Of a DNA stretch of 24,593 bases, positions 8,275-15,871 are shown one piece after another (the stretch's first letter is position 1; every line of letters starts with the position of its first letter). The notes beneath the pieces are model-generated. The model saw only the letters and a list, made by a program, of their open reading frames with translations. It was not told the origin of the DNA and made no database searches. This DNA comes from a virus. The position numbers and the translations under genes were made by a program. The stretch is from the IMG/VR virus record IMGVR_UViG_3300048033_000280, positions 1 through 24,593 of that record; one strand, 5' to 3'.

Positions 8275-9047
8275 TAATCTCTTCTTTCTATATCTTCTTC
8301 ATAACATTCACCTCGTTGTATTTCAAGGATGTGTGCGTTTTCTGTACTAGGATTGCTTGCTTTATGCCAAACTTCCTTGTCAATATTATAAGGTCTACTT
8401 TCAGGTTGTAATAGTATTGAACTTTGTATACTGTTCCACTCAGTGTCCATTTTTACTTTACCTTCTAGTATAGCCCATTGTTCTGAACGTTTAAAATGTT
8501 TTTGATCGCTTAGACTTTTGCCAGGATAGATTACAAGCTCTTTTACTTTGTAACCTTTCTCTGGCTTATCATCTAGTACACGCCAGTAGCCCCAATCACG
8601 TTCTGTCTTTTGTGTTTTCCACTCGTCGAGTATCCAACTGCTACTGTTAGCTTTGTTCGAACCACCTACCTTCCAAGCAAACTCTACATCTTGATGTTCA
8701 CCAAATGTAGCGTATTCTGGTGTAGTCTTGTTTGTTCGATCGCCGCCATTTGCAAATACAACACGCCAACTGCTGCCTTTAGTTTGTAGTACTTGGCCTA
8801 TAGCATTTATTGCTGTATCATCGTTGTCATTGAATCCGATAACTTCGTCAACACATTCTAGTTCTTTGATAATTGAACATCGTTCGCTAAAGGACATGAA
8901 TGGCCTACCCTTCTTACGAGTAAGCCATTCGTCACTGTTAACTCCGACTACTAGGTGATCACCTAGTTCTTTTGCTGCTTTAAAGTAGGCAATGTGCCCT
9001 GAGTGTAAGGGATCAAATCCGCCTGTTACTAATACTACTTTGCTCAT
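8274..9047 (-). CDS. Cytidylyltransferase-like / mannose-6-P-isomerase-type cupin fusion
   Basis: Two domains lie in 257 residues. Residues 1-145 are a nucleotidyltransferase of the GCT/RfaE-C type, with GGFDPLHSGH (HSGH at 15-18), VGVNSDEWLTRKKGRP, NGGDR (100-104) and an SSSW segment where relatives have the STSSI loop. Residues 152-257 match the cupin at the C-terminus of bifunctional GMP/PMI enzymes (ManC/AlgA): WGYWRVLDD, YKVKELVIYPGKSLSDQKHF, EQWAILEGKV, VWHKASNP and RGECYEEDI. Of the expected metal ligands Q, H, E and a later H are present, but the second His of the HHH cluster is Lys. It probably makes an activated sugar or polyol for the adjacent transferases; the substrate is unknown. 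Confidence 0.8.
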   Translation of the reverse strand: MSKVVLVTGGFDPLHSGHIAYFKAAKELGDHLVVGVNSDEWLTRKKGRPFMSFSERCSIIKELECVDEVIGFNDNDDTAINAIGQVLQTKGSSWRVVFANGGDRTNKTTPEYATFGEHQDVEFAWKVGGSNKANSSSWILDEWKTQKTERDWGYWRVLDDKPEKGYKVKELVIYPGKSLSDQKHFKRSEQWAILEGKVKMDTEWNSIQSSILLQPESRPYNIDKEVWHKASNPSTENAHILEIQRGECYEEDIERRD

Positions 9048-9052
9048 AAAAG

Positions 9053-9060
9053 TATTTACA
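9053..9060 (-). promoter_or_regulatory. Late-type promoter motif before the glycan block
   Basis: TGTAAATA followed by C is found on the minus strand and ends 5 nt before the ATG at 9047. It includes the TAA stop of uvsY (9056-9058). It resembles the T4 late -10 TATAAATA but lacks the second T-A step. Confidence 0.45.
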
Positions 9061-9511
9061 AAGTTGCATCTTCCATCCCTGCAACTCTGAGCTTAACTAC
9101 GTTTGTAATTTGCCATTGCTTCTGATCAAGGCCTTTTAGTACACCTAACCATTTGTTACGCATTAGCGCAAAGTCATTAATGATCTTTTCGTAATCACAA
9201 ACATCTGCCTCGCCGTCAACGTATTTTTCAACGTCACGACTAGACAGAGCTCGTTGGTAGTTCTCGAGGTATTTCTTAAAGTACGAGCTACGCAATCTAC
9301 GTAGCTCGATGTTTAAGTAGTTAAGTATAGCTTCAATTTCTTGAAGTTGATTAAATCTATATTCAACAATGCCAGGCATGCTAGCTGCCGCCTTTTCAAC
9401 ATTTCCTACTAGTTTAACTTCTTTACGAGCGTCAACTAGTTCATTTTCAAAGTGTTGTATTGCTGCTGGGATTTGATTAATATCTCTAGAAACTTTGCTA
9501 TACCAAGCCAT
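9056..9511 (-). CDS. uvsY: UvsY recombination mediator
   Basis: This 151-aa protein matches the UvsY form of marine T4-like phages: AWYSKVSRDINQIPAAIQHF at the start, ELVDARKEVKLVGNVEKAA, the YRFNQLQEIEAILNYLNIEL helix, SRDVEKYVDGEADV and the closing KQWQITNVVKLRVAGMEDA. UvsY forms rings on gp32-covered single-stranded DNA and loads UvsX; its N-terminal helices bind UvsX and DNA, and the C-terminal part drives oligomerisation. T4 UvsY is 137 aa, so the length fits. It sits 1 nt from the 79-aa gene and close to uvsX, so mediator and recombinase are co-transcribed. Confidence 0.93.
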   Translation of the reverse strand: MAWYSKVSRDINQIPAAIQHFENELVDARKEVKLVGNVEKAAASMPGIVEYRFNQLQEIEAILNYLNIELRRLRSSYFKKYLENYQRALSSRDVEKYVDGEADVCDYEKIINDFALMRNKWLGVLKGLDQKQWQITNVVKLRVAGMEDATL

Positions 9512-9512
9512 T

Positions 9513-9752
9513 TTAATCCTCGTATTCAGTTATGTCATCATCATCTTTTAGATCTTCTTCCATGTCTAGATAATAGTGTATAGCATTATCTAAACTCTGA
9601 CTGTGTCCTAAAGATGCTTGAAGTACTTCGTCGTGTGTGCCTGCATCAACAAGATAGTCTATATACTTTTCAGCAGTTAGATTTAATTGTTTCTTGTCAA
9701 TGTAGGGCTTAAACAAGTTCCATATTTCTACAACCTGTTCTTCTTCATTCAT
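9513..9752 (-). CDS. Small acidic protein between uvsX and uvsY
   Basis: This 79-aa protein is very acidic, with a C-terminal tail EEDLKDDDDITEYED. The front part is helical (VVEIWNLFKPYIDKKQL, EKYIDYLVDAG). Similar short proteins occur beside uvsY-type genes in marine T4-like phages as I recall them, without assigned function. The start is set by an AGGAG site 9 nt upstream and overlaps the uvsX stop by 8 nt. The acidic tail recalls that of single-strand binding proteins, which recruit partners. A role with UvsX/UvsY is inferred from position only. Confidence 0.8.
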   Translation of the reverse strand: MNEEEQVVEIWNLFKPYIDKKQLNLTAEKYIDYLVDAGTHDEVLQASLGHSQSLDNAIHYYLDMEEDLKDDDDITEYED

Positions 9753-10881
9753 CGGCGTTCTCCTCGATTAAGTTATCCTCGGTATTTACCAATTGTGCAT
9801 CAAGTTCAGCTAATTCTGCTTCTCTTTCTAAACGAGCAGCTTCTGCTTCTTGTTCAGCAATTTGTGCTTCTTTAGCTGGCAAGTCTGCCATAACCTTATC
9901 GAGTAGTTCACCGGTCCAACGCTTACGGAACTCTAGGATCTCTTCACCGTCACTCATAATATACTTGTAACGGTTGCCTTGCTTTTCTAGCAAGCCTTTT
10001 GAATCCATCAAATCAAACATACCTGAATATGGATCCATGCCTGTTTCGTATGGAATCTCAACTTGTACACTTTCAAACGGTTTAGCATAGCGTGTTTTCA
10101 TTACCTTACACGCTGCTCTAATACCATGTACTTGTGAAGTTTTGTTGCCGTCTGCGTCTACTTTTAGTTTAAGTTTCTTCATAGCAACAACCATAGAACT
10201 TGCATACACAAAGCCACTACCACCTGAGATCTTGTCATCTGGATCAAACATATCCTGTGATGCATATGTGTGGTTAGTAACACACATGCCTACGTTGTAT
10301 GAACCAAACATGTTAACACAGTTAGTAACAAGTGCTTTTAGTGCTTTAGCCTTACGACCCATGTCACCTTTCATATCACCTGCTTCAAACTGTTTTAGTT
10401 CTGTAGGCGACATCAACATGCCAAGTGAGTCAACTACAAACAACACTTTAGGACGCTCTTCTTCATTCATAGACTTATAGTCATCCATAAACGTACTAAC
10501 AGTTTTAGCAACATCATCAATCATTGCCATGTTAAGTTTAAGAAGTTTGCTTTCGTCTGTGTCTACATTAAGTGCTTGTAGCCATGTTTCGTCAAGTGCG
10601 TTCTCTGAGTCAATTAGTACTACAAAGATGCCTTGCTCTTGTGCGTAACGTACAATGTTACCTGACACAATGTATGATTTACCTGCACCAGATTCGCCAG
10701 CAAATACTGACACTTTGCCTAGTGGAATACCTTTTTGAAAGTCGCCACTTAGTAGATAGTTGAGTGCATAGTTACCTGTACTAATCCAGTCAGTAGGATC
10801 ATGGAAACCTGCGCTCATACCCGTAATAGATTTTGTCAACGAATTACGGAACTTCGTTGGATCGAATGTTTTACTAGCCAT
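9745..10881 (-). CDS. uvsX: UvsX RecA-like recombinase
   Basis: This 378-aa protein is the RecA-family strand-exchange protein of T4-like phages (T4: 391 aa). Walker A is GESGAGKS at 62-69, followed by IVSGNIVRYAQEQG. Walker B is KVLFVVDSLGML near 145-156. L1/L2-region features include MKGDMGRKAKALKAL and VTNHTYASQDMFDPDDKISGG. The last ~50 residues form an acidic, Ala/Glu-rich tail (EAQIAEQEAEAARLEREAEL), as in RecA-type regulators of DNA access. It polymerises on single-stranded DNA with UvsY help after gp32 covers it. The ribosome site is ATAGGAGAA, and a terminator lies between it and gp32 upstream. Confidence 0.95.
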   Translation of the reverse strand: MASKTFDPTKFRNSLTKSITGMSAGFHDPTDWISTGNYALNYLLSGDFQKGIPLGKVSVFAGESGAGKSYIVSGNIVRYAQEQGIFVVLIDSENALDETWLQALNVDTDESKLLKLNMAMIDDVAKTVSTFMDDYKSMNEEERPKVLFVVDSLGMLMSPTELKQFEAGDMKGDMGRKAKALKALVTNCVNMFGSYNVGMCVTNHTYASQDMFDPDDKISGGSGFVYASSMVVAMKKLKLKVDADGNKTSQVHGIRAACKVMKTRYAKPFESVQVEIPYETGMDPYSGMFDLMDSKGLLEKQGNRYKYIMSDGEEILEFRKRWTGELLDKVMADLPAKEAQIAEQEAEAARLEREAELAELDAQLVNTEDNLIEENADE

Positions 10882-10909
10882 TAAATTCTCCTATAAAGCT
10901 GAGCAACTA

Positions 10910-10942
10910 AAAAGGGTTGCAATCTGTAAAAGCAACCCTTTT
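10910..10942 (-). terminator. Rho-independent terminator after gp32
   Basis: An 11-bp perfect stem (10910-10920 paired with 10932-10942) has an 11-nt loop and, on the minus transcript, ends in a U run directly after the CCC arm. It lies between the gp32 stop (10955) and the uvsX ribosome site. It should limit read-through from the strong gp32 promoter into uvsX. Confidence 0.85.
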
Positions 10943-10954
10943 AGCATGCGTGTA

Positions 10955-11992
10955 TTAACCCTGACGTGAACGGATCATTGCAAGAATATCTTGCGCACTG
11001 CCGCCGTCTGCCGCAGGTGCTGCCGCTGGTGCTGGATCAGGAGTAAATGGTGCTTCTTGTGCAGGTTCTTGCCAGCCTGTGTCAGTTACTGCTTCTGCTA
11101 CTGGTGCAGGTGCTGCTGGCTGCGGAGTAGGTGCTACTGGAGCACTTTGGCTTACAGCAGTTGCATTAGGCGATGCTGCACGAGTTGGATCACCTGTACG
11201 TGCTTGCATACCTGCAGGACGGAAGTACTGGCTCCAACGATCTGGATCATATGCTTCGCCATCTACTGATGCTTCGAACATCTCTGACAAGATTTTTACT
11301 TCTACTTCGCCTGGCTTCTTAGGCAAAAAGTCACCCAAGTTATGAAGACCATGTGCATTGATTGCTGCCATTTCTTGATCGCTCAAAGGACGATCACGAC
11401 GCGACCAATTACTTGTGCCGTAGTCAGCATACCCACCTTTTGAACTCTTGTTCAAACGGAAGTCAACTCCACCAGTGTAATCTGTTGGCAACTCTTCCAT
11501 GTCTGGGTCAAGTAAACTCTGCTTAATAATGTTAAAGATTTGTGGGCCGATAATAAATCGACGGATTGGATTCTCTGGTGTGGAATCTTCTGCTAGTGGA
11601 TTGTCAGTTACAAAACCTTGCATAATGTAAGAACGTTTCTTCCAGTATTTACGACCCATATCTTCCAATGAAGGGTCTTTAAACCAACCACGTACTTCTG
11701 CAAGAATTGGACAGCTTTCGCCGTACATTTCCATACATGGTACTTGTACTTGTACTGGACGCGATGATGTATCACCTTTTACTCCGCTAAACGGAAGTTT
11801 GATCATCAAACGTTCTGCCCAAAAGAAGTCGTTTTTCTCATCGCCATCTGGCAAGAAACGCATCGTTGCTGATTCGCCTTCTTTGATATTCCAGAATGGG
11901 TAAATTGCGTTGTCACCGCCTGATTGACGATTGCCGCCTGCGCCGGCTTCTTGTTCTTTGAGCTTTGCTCTGATTTCTGCTAATGATGCCAT
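10955..11992 (-). CDS. gp32: gp32 single-stranded DNA-binding protein
   Basis: This 345-aa protein matches marine T4-like gp32. It opens with ASLAEIRAKLKEQEAG (the basic B-domain that gives cooperativity), then the OB-fold core with YPFWNIKEGESATMRFLPDG near residues 31-50, FFWAERLMIKLPF near 56-68, and WKKRSYIMQGFVTDNPL near 117-133. The expected zinc region has only C86 and C94 (PCMEMYGESCP); T4's third Cys and its His have no clear counterpart. The last ~90 residues are low-complexity Ala/Pro/Thr, then an SAQDILAMIRSRQG end. It coats single-stranded DNA and recruits UvsX, UvsY and the replisome. The ribosome site is ATAGGAGAA, the same as at uvsX and gp18. Confidence 0.93.
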   Translation of the reverse strand: MASLAEIRAKLKEQEAGAGGNRQSGGDNAIYPFWNIKEGESATMRFLPDGDEKNDFFWAERLMIKLPFSGVKGDTSSRPVQVQVPCMEMYGESCPILAEVRGWFKDPSLEDMGRKYWKKRSYIMQGFVTDNPLAEDSTPENPIRRFIIGPQIFNIIKQSLLDPDMEELPTDYTGGVDFRLNKSSKGGYADYGTSNWSRRDRPLSDQEMAAINAHGLHNLGDFLPKKPGEVEVKILSEMFEASVDGEAYDPDRWSQYFRPAGMQARTGDPTRAASPNATAVSQSAPVAPTPQPAAPAPVAEAVTDTGWQEPAQEAPFTPDPAPAAAPAADGGSAQDILAMIRSRQG

Positions 11993-12026
11993 AGTGCCTT
12001 TTCTCCTATAATGTTATGCCTATGTT

Positions 12027-12046
12027 AGAACAACATGTGTTGTTCT
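12027..12046 (-). promoter_or_regulatory. Hairpin in the gp32 mRNA leader
   Basis: A 9-bp perfect inverted repeat (12027-12035 with 12038-12046) and a 2-nt gap lies between the predicted transcription start near 12069 and the ribosome site near 12003-12008. The segment after the hairpin is A/U-rich and unpaired by eye. T4 gp32 represses its own translation by binding a 5' pseudoknot and the unstructured stretch after it, so this arrangement could serve the same purpose. There is no run of U, which argues against termination. Confidence 0.5.
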
Positions 12047-12075
12047 CGTGCCTTTATGTTTGTAGCACAGTTATT

Positions 12076-12103
12076 ATTATAACACCACTACAAACATTGT
12101 CAA
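12076..12103 (-). promoter_or_regulatory. Consensus sigma70-type promoter of gp32
   Basis: Minus-strand TTGACA (12098-12103) and TATAAT (12076-12081) are perfect, 16 nt apart. The region 11993-12144 holds no gene. This promoter, with a leader of about 75 nt, the hairpin and the ribosome site, fills most of it. Confidence 0.85.
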
Positions 12104-12144
12104 GTCTTTTTTAAAGAAAAACTTAAAAACTTATAGTAGGACTA

Positions 12145-14250
12145 TTACAGCCCTGCTAAACTTTTAACTCTATCTAGTTCTACTGATTTCTCTGCAACTG
12201 GTGCATGACAGTCTTCTTTACAGTCACAGCCTGGTGTCGGATTGCCAACTTCACAGCCGCAATGTGCGCAACTGCCTTCACTCATATTCTCGTGTGCTGT
12301 TAGCTTCTCTACCATCTTTTCTTCTACTTTTTGAATAAACTCAGCAGCCTTACTAACGTACTTGTCACCGTATTCTTTTTCTACCATAGTAAGCACTGCT
12401 GTTTCGCCTTTAGGAAACTTTCCTGTTTCGCGATCAAAGTAACTTAGAATAAACTCGCCTAATGGTGTCTTTTGTTCTTCTTCGTCGTCCATGCTCAGTT
12501 GGCCTTTGTTATCAACCGAAACATCTGTTGTATTGTCGTCGTTAGATTCTACCTTACGACAAGAGCCTTTTTCGCCTCTTTTGGTGCCTGGAACTCTTTC
12601 ATATCCATCCCAGCAATCATCATATTCGCTGCTGTTACCGTGCTTTGTGCCTTCTTGCATATTGCCAAAGTCTAGTTTAGATAGCACTTCTGGTGACTTT
12701 GCTTTAATGTATTTTTGTACTAATGGACGTACACACATGTCTGAATCTTTTTCGCCCACTTTGCGTAGCATTTCGTTTAACATTGGATCGTCAATTAATC
12801 CTTGTAAACTTTCAACAGCGTTCATTCCGTCTATACCAGCAGCAAAGTGATCACTTACTAGTTCTTGTAACTTTTTAAGTGCTTGTTCTGCTTCTTGTTC
12901 GTCTTCGCTGAATATACTATTAGTTTCAGTAATGCTACTAAACTGGCCCATAGTTTTCTCAAGCGCAGCTTCTATTTCTTCGGTAGGTTCACTAGGTGCA
13001 AATGCTGACGGATTTATAAGACGTTTAAAGTCTGCATCGCTATAATTATCCTTAGGATCGATGCCTCTAGTTGCGCCAGGTGTAGTTGGACTTGCACCAA
13101 GTTGATTAATACCCGGAACAATAAGTTCTTGACCTACTTTTATTTCTGCGTTGTCACCAAGTCCGTTGATTTCAATAATGTCACCAACTGAAGTTCCTGA
13201 CTGTTTTGATAAACTGTATACTGTATCACCTTTTTGTACAATGTACATGTCTTCTTCATCTTCACCTAGCAAATCTTTAGGACCTAAGCCTTCAGCTTCT
13301 GCTACTAAGTCGTACACATAAGGAAATACATCTTGCAGTTCTTCTTGGAACGATTTAATTGTAAGTGCTTCAACCCAACTTGCTTTTACATCATCTGGTA
13401 CTTCAGACAGCTCACGAGATTCAAATCCTTCAATAACGTCTTTGTAGTACGACTCACGTTGTAACATTGTTACTTCTTTTTTGATATGTGCAATACGATC
13501 ATTAACACGATCTGCAACAGGGCCCATTGCTTCTGCCATTACGCCCGAACGTCCCATGTACGTTTTAAACTTACGTAGCTTACCTAGCTCTTGACTCATT
13601 TCAATAATATGTGTGCCAAATGCATCATATGGAGTTCCGCCGTTAGCAACATGTCTGCCTAATGCTCTTGCACCATTTAAGTGCTTTAATGGATACTTGA
13701 ATCTTTCACCATCTGTGTTTTCAATAAAAATGTTTTCAATATGCATTGAACGTGCGCCTGCTTGTTCAGCATTTACTGGCTTAGTGTGTGTCACTATCAT
13801 AGTTGCGCCACTAAGGTCTTGATAACTTTTACGTGACGAGCCATAAAGTTTTGATTCGCTCATTGGTGTGTCTCCGGATGGTGTTGCTAAAAACTGGTAA
13901 TCTCTTTTGTCTAAATTACTCTTAGTAATATCTCTTGTATCAAAATTTAACATACGCTTTTTACTAAAGGTTCTAAGTTCTCTAAGAAAGTTGTACCAAT
14001 CTTTTTGCACTTGATCGCTTTCTTCACTTACAAATTCTGAACTATAGTATACTACTAGTCCGTCATCTTCACTTAGGCTTACATTAACGTGTCCTAGTGT
14101 TTCCCCATTTGTTTTATATTCAAAATCAATGAAGCGAGCTAACTCAGCTTCGCTAGTCACTTTTCCGTTTTGATCACCCATTTTTACATTACTGTAACGG
14201 CTACGTATCTTGTTAAATAGGTCTTCTGCTATGTCATTTAAATTTATCAT
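12145..14250 (-). CDS. Large LysM-containing protein, probably virion-associated
   Basis: This 701-aa protein has no single family I can name. A LysM domain at about 335-379 (YIVQKGDTVYSLSKQSG, then IIEINGLGDNAEIKVGQELI) could bind peptidoglycan or be a structural module. At 546-563 lies DCWDGYERVPGTKRGEKG, followed by SCRK, a Cys-Trp-Gly-Tyr motif recurring in marine phage structural proteins as I recall. Residues 660-682 carry six clustered Cys (SCAHCGCE, GCDCKEDC), a possible metal site. It ends VELDRVKSLAGL, like internal virion proteins of marine T4-like phages. It is directly downstream of gp17 with a late-type motif, so a virion or packaging role is likely. An early IAE at residues 7-9 fits the gp21-type cleavage rule. 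Confidence 0.7.
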   Translation of the reverse strand: MINLNDIAEDLFNKIRSRYSNVKMGDQNGKVTSEAELARFIDFEYKTNGETLGHVNVSLSEDDGLVVYYSSEFVSEESDQVQKDWYNFLRELRTFSKKRMLNFDTRDITKSNLDKRDYQFLATPSGDTPMSESKLYGSSRKSYQDLSGATMIVTHTKPVNAEQAGARSMHIENIFIENTDGERFKYPLKHLNGARALGRHVANGGTPYDAFGTHIIEMSQELGKLRKFKTYMGRSGVMAEAMGPVADRVNDRIAHIKKEVTMLQRESYYKDVIEGFESRELSEVPDDVKASWVEALTIKSFQEELQDVFPYVYDLVAEAEGLGPKDLLGEDEEDMYIVQKGDTVYSLSKQSGTSVGDIIEINGLGDNAEIKVGQELIVPGINQLGASPTTPGATRGIDPKDNYSDADFKRLINPSAFAPSEPTEEIEAALEKTMGQFSSITETNSIFSEDEQEAEQALKKLQELVSDHFAAGIDGMNAVESLQGLIDDPMLNEMLRKVGEKDSDMCVRPLVQKYIKAKSPEVLSKLDFGNMQEGTKHGNSSEYDDCWDGYERVPGTKRGEKGSCRKVESNDDNTTDVSVDNKGQLSMDDEEEQKTPLGEFILSYFDRETGKFPKGETAVLTMVEKEYGDKYVSKAAEFIQKVEEKMVEKLTAHENMSEGSCAHCGCEVGNPTPGCDCKEDCHAPVAEKSVELDRVKSLAGL

Positions 14251-14257
14251 CGTAAAG

Positions 14258-14265
14258 TATTTATC
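14258..14265 (-). promoter_or_regulatory. Late promoter motif GATAAATA before the 701-aa gene
   Basis: GATAAATAC on the minus strand matches the T4 late -10 TATAAATA except at the first base. It contains the TGA stop of gp17 and ends 7 nt before the ATG at 14250. The spacer between the two genes is little more than the motif. Confidence 0.6.
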
Positions 14266-15859
14266 AAAAACTGTTGCTTATGAATATCGGCATTGGTGCT
14301 TCGTAATCGTCGTCACCATTCATTCCTGACATGCCCACTGCACCTCCCCATTGTTGGTATACTCGAGGATCCCATTCTGCTAAAACTTGCATCATTCTCA
14401 TTACTAACAATGTAGCACTTACAAGATCATCGTGTTGTCCAGACTTTGCTTTAAAACTAGTTGCTTGTGCAACAAACCCTTTAAGTTCACTTATTAACGG
14501 CTTTGAATACACATGCAGTTTATCGTTTTCTATTAATGTTTTAAGTCTACTACACGAACTTATTTTAGTCTTGTGTGTTGTATTAAAGCCTTTACGGAAT
14601 TTACGTACATGTCCTTTGCGCATTGGCTCACTTAACAACAGCCCTGGAATGTTCTCTTCACCAATGTCATTAATAACTAATAACGCCGCTTCACCGATTG
14701 TATTATTCTCAAGACTCCAGTAAACATTGTCTGCACCACAAGTTTCGGCTAGGTAAGTGTTTATTTCTCTAACAGTTCTAATTTGCTCAGGAATAGCTGT
14801 TTGATTGTGTTGCCATTCTGCTACTTGCTTAAAGCTAGGCAATTCGTACACTTGTATAGCAGCATAGTCGCCGCCTGTGCCCATGCTAGGATCTAATGCA
14901 ACTACATATATTCCGTCTTTTCTAATATTCTTATAGAAGCGTGTTTGGCCCATTTTCATTGTAGGGTCAATGCCTTCCATAGTAGCAAGTTTCAAACTGT
15001 TGATTAATGTTTCGTCAAATACTAGGAATTCACAGCCATATTCACGGCGGAATTTTTCTTCACCAATACGTCCAATTTCTTCTTTTTTCCACTCTTCATC
15101 TCGATCTGGATGTTCGTGCCACTGTGCAATAAAACTATGGAAACCGTTAACACCAATATCACTTTCGTTACCGTGTTCGTCAAACTTCTGTTCTGCTTGC
15201 TTCCATATGTTAGCAAATGTATCTTCATCACTGTTAGGTGTGCTAGTAATAATTGCACGACCACCTGTTGCTAGTGTAGGTGATATTGAAGTCCAAAACT
15301 CTTCAGCAATGTTGGGTTGCACAAATGCAAACTCGTCACAGTATAGTAGCGAGATACTCATACCACGTCCTGTGTTGCCTGTTGTAGTCTGTGCAACAAT
15401 ACGTGATCCATTTTCAAATTCAATTGACTGTTTGTTGTATGATGTAACACCTGCTCTAATATGATCTGGGCAAGTTTCATACACAAAGCGGATGCGTGAC
15501 ATAATCTCCTGCGCACCTGTGTATTTGTGTGCAGCAACAAGAATAGTTTGGTCTGGATTAAACATTGCATACCATGCTAGATAGATACTAGCACACGTTG
15601 TCTTACCTGTTTGTCTAGGCATCATATTAATGTTAAAGCGATACTTATGATAAGACGACATTAATCCTAACTGATATTCAAAAGGATCAAACAATAGCTT
15701 TCCTTTTACAGGATGCTGAATGTACGCAAATTTACGTGCAAAGTACATGTATCCATCATCAGGATCCATACACTTCATCAAGTCATCAACTTGATCTTCT
15801 GTAAACGTTTCCTTCTGATTTGCTTTTTTGGTTAGTACACCATCTAAACTTTTTGACAT
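14264..15859 (-). CDS. gp17: Terminase large subunit gp17 (packaging ATPase and nuclease)
   Basis: This 531-aa motor protein pumps DNA into the prohead and cuts concatemers (T4 gp17: 610 aa). The ATPase half has Walker A PRQTGKTT at 81-88, Walker B SLLYCDEFAF near 170-179 and coupling motif TSTPNS near 205-210. The RNase H-fold nuclease half has VVALDPSMGTGGDYAAIQ near 319-336 (catalytic D323), SLENNTIGEAAL near 382-393, and HDDLVSATLL at 476-485. The end MPIFISNSF is short. The N-terminal region before Walker A is compact, which explains the length. It lies 12 nt after the 112-aa gene with a late-type motif in the gap. Small subunit gp16 is encoded 1.7 kb upstream. Confidence 0.97.
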   Translation of the reverse strand: MSKSLDGVLTKKANQKETFTEDQVDDLMKCMDPDDGYMYFARKFAYIQHPVKGKLLFDPFEYQLGLMSSYHKYRFNINMMPRQTGKTTCASIYLAWYAMFNPDQTILVAAHKYTGAQEIMSRIRFVYETCPDHIRAGVTSYNKQSIEFENGSRIVAQTTTGNTGRGMSISLLYCDEFAFVQPNIAEEFWTSISPTLATGGRAIITSTPNSDEDTFANIWKQAEQKFDEHGNESDIGVNGFHSFIAQWHEHPDRDEEWKKEEIGRIGEEKFRREYGCEFLVFDETLINSLKLATMEGIDPTMKMGQTRFYKNIRKDGIYVVALDPSMGTGGDYAAIQVYELPSFKQVAEWQHNQTAIPEQIRTVREINTYLAETCGADNVYWSLENNTIGEAALLVINDIGEENIPGLLLSEPMRKGHVRKFRKGFNTTHKTKISSCSRLKTLIENDKLHVYSKPLISELKGFVAQATSFKAKSGQHDDLVSATLLVMRMMQVLAEWDPRVYQQWGGAVGMSGMNGDDDYEAPMPIFISNSF

Positions 15860-15863
15860 ATTG

Positions 15864-15871
15864 TATTTACT
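15864..15871 (-). promoter_or_regulatory. Late-type promoter motif before gp17
   Basis: AGTAAATA followed by C on the minus strand sits in the 12-nt gap between the 112-aa gene's TAA and the gp17 ATG, ending 4 nt before the ATG. It lacks the T of TATAAATA at position three. Confidence 0.45.

Noticed and set aside
10882-10909. Possible promoter for uvsX between the terminator and its ribosome site
   Set aside because: Only a TTGCAA and a TTTATA 19 nt apart, too weak and too close to the start codon.
10991-11345. Two plus-strand frames, one very Cys-rich
   Set aside because: They are the antisense of the Ala/Pro-rich gp32 tail, which gives Cys, Trp and Arg in the other frame.
14970-15464. Plus-strand open frame of 164 codons
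   Set aside because: It lies wholly inside gp17 in antisense, has Ser/Cys/Pro-rich composition typical of reverse frames, and has no ribosome site.
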